From assembly GCF_035938995.1 (NCBI RefSeq), contig NZ_DASZGI010000121.1, forward strand, positions 1 to 8,519: a DNA stretch of 8,519 nt, read 5' to 3'. The stretch comes from DASZGI01 sp035938995 (lineage in GTDB: Bacteria > Actinomycetota > Actinomycetes > Streptomycetales > Catenulisporaceae). Shown piece after piece: positions 1-4,200 of the stretch (positions are counted from its first letter, which is position 1; each line of letters opens with the position of its first letter). Under the pieces are notes generated by a model that was given only the letters and a program-made list of their open reading frames with translations, ran no database searches and was not told where the DNA came from. Made by a program: the position numbers and the translations under genes.

Positions 1-1130
1 CTGACCACGGACGCGGTGGTCGGCACGAACGTCGTGTTGTCGGCGTAGCCGGCGGCGACGATGTTGGCCTGCACCGCATTTTCGGTGGCGTCGGAGGGGA
101 AGCCGGACAGGACGGCGCCTTCGAAGAACTCTCCATCGCCCCAGATGCTGTTGTCGCCGCCGGTGCCGAGCTCGATCGAGGGTTGCACCTTCATCGGGTT
201 GTAGCCATTGGGCAGCGGCCCGGAATAGGACTGGGTCAGCCCGCCTGACTGCCCGTTGCCGTATTTGAGGGTGAAGTTGGTGGTGCCGTTGTTCTTCTCC
301 CACGCGGTCAGGAACGAGCCCTTCTCGCTGGAGATGTTCGAGGGGTTGGCGCCGGTGTTGCTGAAGTACATGCCGTTCTCCAGGTCACCGCCCACCCACG
401 GGCCGGAACCGCTGCAGTTCTGCGTCCAGCAGTCGGTGCCGTAGTAGATCGCGTTCATGGTGGCGTTGCCGTCGTCGGAGTCGTTGGTCTCGGCCGACCC
501 GAAGTCGAAGCAGCAACTGCCGCTCGTGAGGTTCGACGACGTCAGCATGTAGATACCCTCAGGCTGCGAGCCGGTGGGCACGTTCTTGGCGGCGTTGTTG
601 CGATAGCCGGTGCCCTGGGCGTCGAAAAGGGCACCGTACGCTGGTTGACCACCGATAGTGACGGGCAGCGCCATGGCGGGCGAGCCGATGTCCGAGCCGT
701 TCGGGCCGGGGCCGGGTATCCCGTTCGAGCAGCCGGAACAGGACTTACCTGGCGAAATGGGCATGTTGTTGCCGTTCGCGGTCTGGTCGTACAGCTCGGT
801 GATGGTACAGGTCGTGCCGGAGCAGAAGGAGACCTGGGGTGCCGAGTTGACCACTCCCCCGGCGGACTGCAGGCCGATGTTCAGGGTGCTGCCGTCCGAG
901 CTGCGCTGGATCTGGTACAGCGGGCCGTTGTACGAGCCGAACATGGCCCGGGTGGTGCTGTACGCCGCCTCGCACGGCGTACCACCCGAAGCGTAGATGT
1001 CGCACGGCAGCGACGAGGCCGCGGACGCGGGTGTCGCGGCCGCAGCGAACACGGGCACCGCGATCGCCGCCGCGAGCAGGAACGCGACAAACAGCCGCGT
1101 GCGCCGTCGGAGTCTAGGTAGCAAAGGCAC
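1..1130 (-). CDS. Secreted GH54 alpha-L-arabinofuranosidase (AbfB-like), 3' end cut by window edge
   Basis: The minus strand reads open from a GTG at 1130 to the window edge, giving 376 complete codons. It encodes an extracellular exo-enzyme that releases arabinofuranose from arabinan and arabinoxylan. A signal peptide is visible: basic start (residues 6-12, RLRRRTR), hydrophobic core 13-32, and likely cleavage after ASA (37). The GH54 catalytic domain follows, about 41-362, with family landmarks CDIYASGGTPC (43-53), the vicinal cysteine pair in CCFDFG (206-211), DLENG with the presumed nucleophile Glu251, and GGDNS with the presumed acid/base Asp326. By family knowledge these match Cys176-Cys177, Glu221 and Asp297 of the Aspergillus kawachii enzyme. 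The ending PSDATENAVQANIVAAGYA is typical of the domain end. A Thr/Val-rich stretch (366-376) looks like a linker, so a carbohydrate-binding module probably lies outside the window. Two extra cysteine pairs (131/134 and 234/239) are noted. The start is supported by GGAGG five bases upstream. Family assignment is confident; substrate preference is inferred. Confidence 0.93.
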   Translation of the reverse strand, partial: MPLLPRLRRRTRLFVAFLLAAAIAVPVFAAAATPASAASSLPCDIYASGGTPCEAAYSTTRAMFGSYNGPLYQIQRSSDGSTLNIGLQSAGGVVNSAPQVSFCSGTTCTITELYDQTANGNNMPISPGKSCSGCSNGIPGPGPNGSDIGSPAMALPVTIGGQPAYGALFDAQGTGYRNNAAKNVPTGSQPEGIYMLTSSNLTSGSCCFDFGSAETNDSDDGNATMNAIYYGTDCWTQNCSGSGPWVGGDLENGMYFSNTGANPSNISSEKGSFLTAWEKNNGTTNFTLKYGNGQSGGLTQSYSGPLPNGYNPMKVQPSIELGTGGDNSIWGDGEFFEGAVLSGFPSDATENAVQANIVAAGYADNTTFVPTTASVV

Positions 1131-1135
1131 AGGTA

Positions 1136-1140
1136 CCTCC
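1136..1140 (-). promoter_or_regulatory. Ribosome binding site of the GH54 gene
   Basis: On the minus strand GGAGG lies five bases before the GTG at 1130. This is a near-perfect Shine-Dalgarno sequence at good spacing, and it decides the GTG start, which also places the signal peptide right at the N-terminus. Confidence 0.8.
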
Positions 1141-1186
1141 GAGAATCGGTCTCATCACGCTGTGGTGGGCAGGAGGTTTTCGGGGC

Positions 1187-1204
1187 ACGCCGCCGCGGCG
1201 GCGT
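1187..1204. repeat. 18-bp perfect GC palindrome in the GH54 leader
   Basis: The sequence ACGCCGCCG followed directly by its reverse complement CGGCGGCGT forms a perfect 18-bp palindrome with no spacer. It lies 57-74 bases upstream of the GH54 start codon, inside the probable untranslated leader. It could be an operator for a dimeric regulator or an RNA structure. In GC-rich DNA, runs of GCC/GGC produce such palindromes fairly easily, so function is uncertain. Confidence 0.4.
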
Positions 1205-1536
1205 CGCCGATGGAAGCGGACGGACGGGGCTTCACGGGTCCAGCCGATCCGACGCGTGGGCGAGCTGTCGCCGAGTAGCCCACCCACGCCACAACGCCTC
1301 GGGCTGACCCGAAGCAGGCCTCCGGACGGATCGATACGGCACGTCCGATTGGCGCGATCGAACGGGTCGCACCCGCGGACGGCTGTGTGAGAACCAGGGG
1401 AACGCACTGGCCGTCGTGTGGGCGTCGTTCCGTCGGTGGCGCTGTGCCGGGTGGCGGCCCGCGCGCATCGCCAGCGCCGTCGCAGGCCACACTTCGCAGC
1501 GACCGTAAACGAAGGCTTCCCTGCGGCGCAGCACAC

Positions 1537-1565
1537 ATATTCGGCCGACTTTAGATGTAAGTCAA
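1537..1565 (-). promoter_or_regulatory. Putative sigma-70-type promoter directed at the GH54 gene
   Basis: On the minus strand a -35 box TTGACT (complement of 1560-1565) and a -10 box GAATAT (complement of 1537-1542) are separated by exactly 17 bases. The elements sit in an AT-rich patch that stands out from the surrounding GC-rich DNA. Transcription would start near 1530 and run towards the GH54 gene, implying a leader of about 400 bases. No better promoter was seen closer to the gene, but actinobacterial promoters are often weakly conserved and a nearer one may have been missed. Confidence 0.5.
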
Positions 1566-1603
1566 GATATCTGCGTCGGTTTCCTGGAATCTTTGATCTA
1601 AAG
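1549..1603. repeat. Inverted repeat with 8-bp perfect arms flanking the promoter patch
   Basis: CTTTAGAT (1549-1556) and its exact reverse complement ATCTAAAG (1596-1603) are separated by 39 bases. Between them lie the -35 box of the putative GH54 promoter, the 8-bp palindrome AGATATCT (1565-1572) and the short dyad TTCC-T-GGAA (1581-1589). The left arm falls inside the spacer of that promoter. Two separated half-sites around a promoter would suit a regulator that loops or binds cooperatively, but this is inference. Confidence 0.4.
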
Positions 1604-1809
1604 CCAGAATTATGGTCAAGAAGCACTCGCTGACGCGGCGCATGCGTGGGGTGGCCTGGCCCCTGCGACCAGCGAAAGGCGCCCGCTCAACCAAGCTGGA
1701 CAGGTAGCAGAGGGGCACCGAATCGACAGAGCCGACCCCGAGGCCCGTTTCGCGCCTATAACAGGACACCAAGCTTGGGTTATGAGCAAACTCGGTGCAA
1801 CACGACTAT

Positions 1810-1834
1810 CCCGCGCGTTGACAGTACGCGCGGG
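1810..1834 (-). terminator. GC-rich hairpin downstream of the small minus-strand ORF
   Basis: CCCGCGCG (1810-1817) and CGCGCGGG (1827-1834) form a perfect 8-bp stem with a 9-base loop. On the minus strand it begins 23 bases after the stop codon of the ORF at 1857-2129, where an intrinsic terminator for that gene would sit. There is no U-tract, which is common for actinobacterial terminators. A bidirectional role or an operator is also possible. Confidence 0.45.
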
Positions 1835-1856
1835 TTCGGATGCTTGGGAATGGTTG

Positions 1857-2129
1857 TCAGCTGCGCTTGGCGACCGCCTGTCCTGCCCCAAACCGGAGCA
1901 CCCGTGGATTGTCGCGGTCCGCGTGCAGCTCCAGCATCCTGGCGACTACGTCTTCGGCCGTCGCCTCCTGCTCGACGATGCGAGCGGTGTCGCGCGGCGT
2001 GGCGACCTCTTGTGCACCGACGCCGACGAACGGTCGCATAGGCGCCACGTGGACGCCGGTACTCAACCCTGCTTCGACGGCCATGGCGAGACTCCCTACG
2101 TTCGCGGCGTACGAAGTGTCTGCGTGCAT
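1857..2129 (-). CDS. Hypothetical small protein, 90 residues (tentative gene)
   Basis: I do not recognise this protein. It is the most protein-like frame in the control region: composition is balanced, with Ala, Val and Glu plus an acidic helix-like stretch around residues 47-71 (RDTARIVEQEATAEDVVARM). Codon third positions are largely G or C, and the opposite-strand frames look like Arg/Ser/Pro-rich shadows. The ATG at 2129 is the first start codon after an in-frame TGA and is preceded by GAGG three bases away, a slightly short spacing. No signal peptide or membrane segment is visible, so the product would be cytosolic. A perfect dyad lies 27-44 bases upstream and a hairpin 23 bases downstream, which together look like a self-contained transcription unit. 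It could also be the degraded end of a larger enzyme, since 90 residues without a known motif proves little. Confidence 0.38.
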   Translation of the reverse strand: MHADTSYAANVGSLAMAVEAGLSTGVHVAPMRPFVGVGAQEVATPRDTARIVEQEATAEDVVARMLELHADRDNPRVLRFGAGQAVAKRS

Positions 2130-2155
2130 TGTCCTCGCCCGGGCCGGATCGCACT

Positions 2156-2173
2156 CTCACCTATTCAGGTGAG
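2156..2173. promoter_or_regulatory. Operator-like dyad CTCACCT-N4-AGGTGAG
   Basis: Seven-base perfect arms CTCACCT (2156-2162) and AGGTGAG (2167-2173) surround the spacer ATTC. The site is 27-44 bases upstream of the minus-strand ORF start at 2129, where it would overlap or adjoin that gene's promoter. Size and symmetry suit a dimeric repressor or activator such as a TetR, PadR or MerR type. I found no clean -35/-10 pair, so only the dyad is claimed. Confidence 0.45.
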
Positions 2174-2252
2174 CGCCCGGCCCCAATACGTCATCAGGAC
2201 CTTGTGACCGCAGAGTGGTCGCCCGCAAGAAGAACTCGCCCGCTCGCGCGTC

Positions 2253-2282
2253 TTGACGGGCTGACGCCGCAGCGGCTACGGT
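2253..2282 (+). promoter_or_regulatory. Putative promoter of the chitinase gene
   Basis: The -35 box TTGACG (2253-2258) and -10 box TACGGT (2277-2282) are separated by 18 bases and match the housekeeping sigma pattern TTGAC-N18-TAnnnT of actinomycetes. The predicted start point is near 2289, giving a leader of about 195 bases. A perfect palindrome lies directly downstream at 2298-2318, where a bound repressor would block early transcription. Confidence 0.5.
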
Positions 2283-2297
2283 CCCCGATGACGCGGC

Positions 2298-2318
2298 GGT
2301 AAGGAAACCTTCCTTACC
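2298..2318. promoter_or_regulatory. Perfect 21-bp operator-like palindrome upstream of the chitinase
   Basis: GGTAAGGAA (2298-2306) and its exact reverse complement (2310-2318) flank the three-base spacer ACC. Nine matching base pairs of mixed AT/GC composition in a GC-rich genome are unlikely by chance. The site begins about 10 bases after the predicted transcription start, a classical repressor position. It does not resemble the DasR site (ACTGGTCTAGACCACT) known to control chitinases in streptomycetes, so a different regulator is inferred. I cannot name it. Confidence 0.6.
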
Positions 2319-2471
2319 TTTCTTCGTCGTACTGGCCGAGCATGTCGCGATGGCGCCGCGACTCGCGGGACCGGGCCAGAGGCCCGTCGCCCGAATCACG
2401 CTCGGCACCCCGCTCCACCTCTTTGTACTTCCTTGCACCCACGTGTGGCCGGATCGCCCCGGCTACGAGCC

Positions 2472-2477
2472 AGGGGA
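2472..2477 (+). promoter_or_regulatory. Ribosome binding site of the chitinase gene
   Basis: AGGGGA ends five bases before the ATG at 2483. This decides the start: the frame stays open upstream to 2342, but that extension has no ribosome binding site and is Arg/Ser-rich, whereas starting at 2483 yields a proper signal peptide. Confidence 0.75.
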
Positions 2478-2482
2478 CACTC

Positions 2483-3985
2483 ATGAGATCACTCTTCCCG
2501 CTCCACACGCCCCACAGGGCAGACGCCGGAGTCGCGATCGCCGCGCCCGTCCCCCGCCGCCTGCGCGCGGCGCTGGCCGCAGGGGCCACAGTGCTGGCAA
2601 CCGCCGGGTTCGCCGCCGCCGCAACCGGCGGCGCGCGAGCGGCGACCGACACCCCACTGCCTGCGCACGTGTTCGCGCCCTACTGGGAGTCCTACAGCGG
2701 CGACGACCCCCTGACGGTCTCGCGGAACTCCGGGTCGCCGTATCTGACCGCGGCGTTCTTCCAGACCGCGAGCGCCGGTTCGTGCACGGCGTACTGGGAC
2801 GGCGACACCAGTCAGCCGGTCTCGTCATCCACCCACGGCAGCCAGATCGCCTCGATTCAGGCCGCCGGCGGCAACGTCATTCCCTCCTTCGGCGGCTACA
2901 CCGCCGACACCACCGGCACCGACATCGCGGACAGCTGCGCCAATGTCAGCGCCATCGCCCAGGTGTACGAGAACGTCATCACCACCTACAACGTGCCGCG
3001 CATCGACCTGGACATCGAAGCGGACTCGCTCAACAACACCGCCGGCATCCAGCGCCGCAACCAGGCCGTCGCGCAGGTCGAGTCGTGGGCCGCGGCCAAC
3101 GGGCGCACGATTCAGTTCTCGTACACGATGCCCACGAACACCACCGGCCTGGACTCCACGGGAGTGGCAGTCCTACAGAACGCGATCTCGGTCGGCGCCA
3201 CCGTCGGCGTGGTGAACATCATGGCGTTCGACTACTACGACGGCTCGACGCACGAGATGGCCAACTCCGCCGAGTCCGCCGGCTCGGCGTTGGAGAACCA
3301 ACTGGCCTCGCTCTACCCGTCGAAATCGGCAGCGCAGCTGTGGAGCATGATCGGGATCACCGCAATGCCGGGCATCGACGACTATGGGGCGGCGGAGACC
3401 ACCACCGAGGCGGACGCCTCCGCCATCCTGAACTGGGCCGAGTCCAAGAGCATCAATACCCTGTCGTTCTGGGCGATCGAGCGCGACAACGGCGGCTGCC
3501 CCGGTACGGCCGGTTCGGACAGCTGCTCGGGCATCTCCCAGCCGACCTGGTACTTCAGCCACGCCTTCGAGCCCTTCAACGGAGGATCGTCCATCGGTGG
3601 CGGCGGCACGATCGTCGGAAACCACTCGGGACTCTGCCTTAGCGACACCGGCGGCTCGACGACCGTCAAGACCACGGCGGACATCGACGCCTGCAACGGC
3701 TCCGCGGCCGAGAACTGGACGGTCAACTCGAACGGGACGATCGTCGACGGCAACGGGCTCTGTCTGAGCGTGTCGGGCAGTTCGACCACGCCCAAGGCGA
3801 CCGCCGACATCTACACCTGCAACGGCAGCGCGTCGGAGCGGTGGACGGCGAAGTCAGACGGCACGATCGTCAACAACAACTCGGGACTGTGTCTGAGTGT
3901 GTCCGGCGGTGCGACATCCGCCGGCTCGACCGCGGACATCTATACCTGCAACGGCAGCGCGAGCGAGTACTGGACCATCAAATAG
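2483..3985 (+). CDS. Secreted GH18 chitinase with C-terminal ricin-type (CBM13-like) beta-trefoil
   Basis: This 500-residue extracellular enzyme should hydrolyse beta-1,4 linkages in chitin by the retaining, substrate-assisted GH18 mechanism. The signal peptide has a long basic n-region (ending PRRLR, 24-28), a hydrophobic Ala-rich core (29-48) and likely cleavage after ARA (53). The GH18 barrel covers about 61-367. Its landmarks are PSFGGY (134-139, the SxGG strand), IDLDIE (174-179) with presumed catalytic acid Glu179, the YTMP strand (214-217), MAFDYYDG (247-254), and Trp330 in SFWAIERDNG at the expected barrel floor. Cys101/152 and Cys339/348 may pair. A short Gly-rich linker (368-374) leads to three beta-trefoil repeats (375-500), a sugar-binding module that would keep the enzyme on its substrate. 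The first Asp of the DxxDxDxE consensus is Pro172, as is tolerated in some GH18 branches. The gene has its own promoter, leader palindrome and terminator, so it is probably monocistronic. Endo- versus exo-action cannot be told. Confidence 0.92.
   Translation: MRSLFPLHTPHRADAGVAIAAPVPRRLRAALAAGATVLATAGFAAAATGGARAATDTPLPAHVFAPYWESYSGDDPLTVSRNSGSPYLTAAFFQTASAGSCTAYWDGDTSQPVSSSTHGSQIASIQAAGGNVIPSFGGYTADTTGTDIADSCANVSAIAQVYENVITTYNVPRIDLDIEADSLNNTAGIQRRNQAVAQVESWAAANGRTIQFSYTMPTNTTGLDSTGVAVLQNAISVGATVGVVNIMAFDYYDGSTHEMANSAESAGSALENQLASLYPSKSAAQLWSMIGITAMPGIDDYGAAETTTEADASAILNWAESKSINTLSFWAIERDNGGCPGTAGSDSCSGISQPTWYFSHAFEPFNGGSSIGGGGTIVGNHSGLCLSDTGGSTTVKTTADIDACNGSAAENWTVNSNGTIVDGNGLCLSVSGSSTTPKATADIYTCNGSASERWTAKSDGTIVNNNSGLCLSVSGGATSAGSTADIYTCNGSASEYWTIK
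3605..3982 (+). repeat. Three tandem beta-trefoil repeats in the chitinase
   Basis: Three units of 43, 42 and 41 residues (375-417, 418-459, 460-500) each start GTIV, contain GLCLS and a CNGSA segment, and end with a Trp motif. Each carries one cysteine pair (385/404, 427/446, 470/489) of the kind that forms the intra-repeat disulfide in CBM13 modules. The usual QxW signature is ExW in all three (ENW, ERW, EYW). Units 2 and 3 are nearly alike at the DNA level around the TGCAACGGCAGCGCG segment, indicating recent internal duplication or homogenisation. Confidence 0.85.
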
Positions 3986-4032
3986 GCCTGGTGGTAGCCA
4001 TCGGCACGGTTCGCGGTAGCTGCTTCACGTCT

Positions 4033-4066
4033 CCTGACCGGCCGCGCGCCCACGCGGCCGGTCAGG
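4033..4066 (+). terminator. Strong rho-independent-type hairpin after the chitinase
   Basis: CCTGACCGGCCGCG (4033-4046) and its exact reverse complement (4053-4066) form a perfect 14-bp, GC-rich stem with a six-base loop. It lies 48 bases after the chitinase stop codon. There is no U-tract, as is usual in actinomycetes. It should separate the chitinase transcript from the LAL regulator genes downstream. Confidence 0.8.
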
Positions 4067-4184
4067 CCACTGGTCGGTCCGCGGGAGGAGTTCTCCCAGC
4101 CCAACTCGCCGAGATCACCGCCGCCAACGCCAACCAGTGATCGCCGGCCGCGCGCGTTCGCCCGGAGAGGCGGCAGGCCGCAAG

Positions 4185-4190
4185 TAACAT
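4185..4190 (+). promoter_or_regulatory. Possible -10 box for a leaderless or near-leaderless LAL transcript
   Basis: TAACAT fits the actinobacterial -10 pattern TAnnnT and ends ten bases before the ATG at 4201. Transcription would begin about 2-4 bases before, or at, the start codon. No Shine-Dalgarno sequence precedes this ATG, which agrees with leaderless translation. No convincing -35 box is visible at 17-19 bases upstream, so this is tentative. Confidence 0.35.
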
Positions 4191-4200
4191 CGGTAGTCCT

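Larger units (their letters stand above)
1131..1856. other. Long region without a supported gene between GH54 and the small minus-strand ORF
   Basis: No reading frame here looks protein-like on either strand. The open frames are Arg-rich and low in hydrophobic residues, as expected of non-coding GC-rich DNA. The region holds the GH54 leader with its palindrome, an AT-rich patch around 1536-1620 with a promoter and inverted repeats, and a nested dyad near 1758-1783 (the 10-bp palindrome CCAAGCTTGG at 1769-1778, bracketed by ATAAC at 1758 and GTTAT at 1779). A hairpin at 1810-1834 ends it. No tRNA or transposase remnant was seen. Confidence 0.6.

Noticed and set aside
645..1121. Plus-strand frames (158 and 112 codons) over the GH54 gene
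   Set aside because: They are Arg/Gly-rich shadows of the minus-strand GH54 frame, which carries the family's conserved motifs in order.
1114..1626. 170-codon minus-strand frame upstream of GH54
   Set aside because: Its composition is Arg/Pro-rich and basic without hydrophobic periodicity, and it overlaps the GH54 ribosome binding site and signal peptide start. The region looks like leader and promoter DNA.
1782..2207. 141-codon and 110-codon plus-strand frames opposite the small minus-strand ORF
   Set aside because: They have mixed composition rich in Arg, Ser and Cys, and none matches the flanking dyads as well as the minus-strand frame does.
2298..2318. Reading the chitinase palindrome as an iron box (DmdR/IdeR type)
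   Set aside because: The iron-box core TTAGGTTAGGCTAACCTAA is not matched at the central positions, and a chitinase is not an expected iron-regulated gene.
2342..2482. Longer N-terminus for the chitinase starting at 2342
   Set aside because: No ribosome binding site is present there, and the added 47 residues are Arg/Ser-rich and would bury the signal peptide. AGGGGA before 2483 fits the shorter start.
2350..3642. 430-codon plus-strand frame overlapping the chitinase
   Set aside because: It is very rich in Arg and His with no motif, while the GH18 frame is unambiguous over the same DNA.
4083..4097. Short dyad GGGAG-N5-CTCCC upstream of the first LAL
   Set aside because: The arms are only five bases long in GC-rich DNA and it is not positioned relative to a clear promoter, so chance is the simpler explanation.
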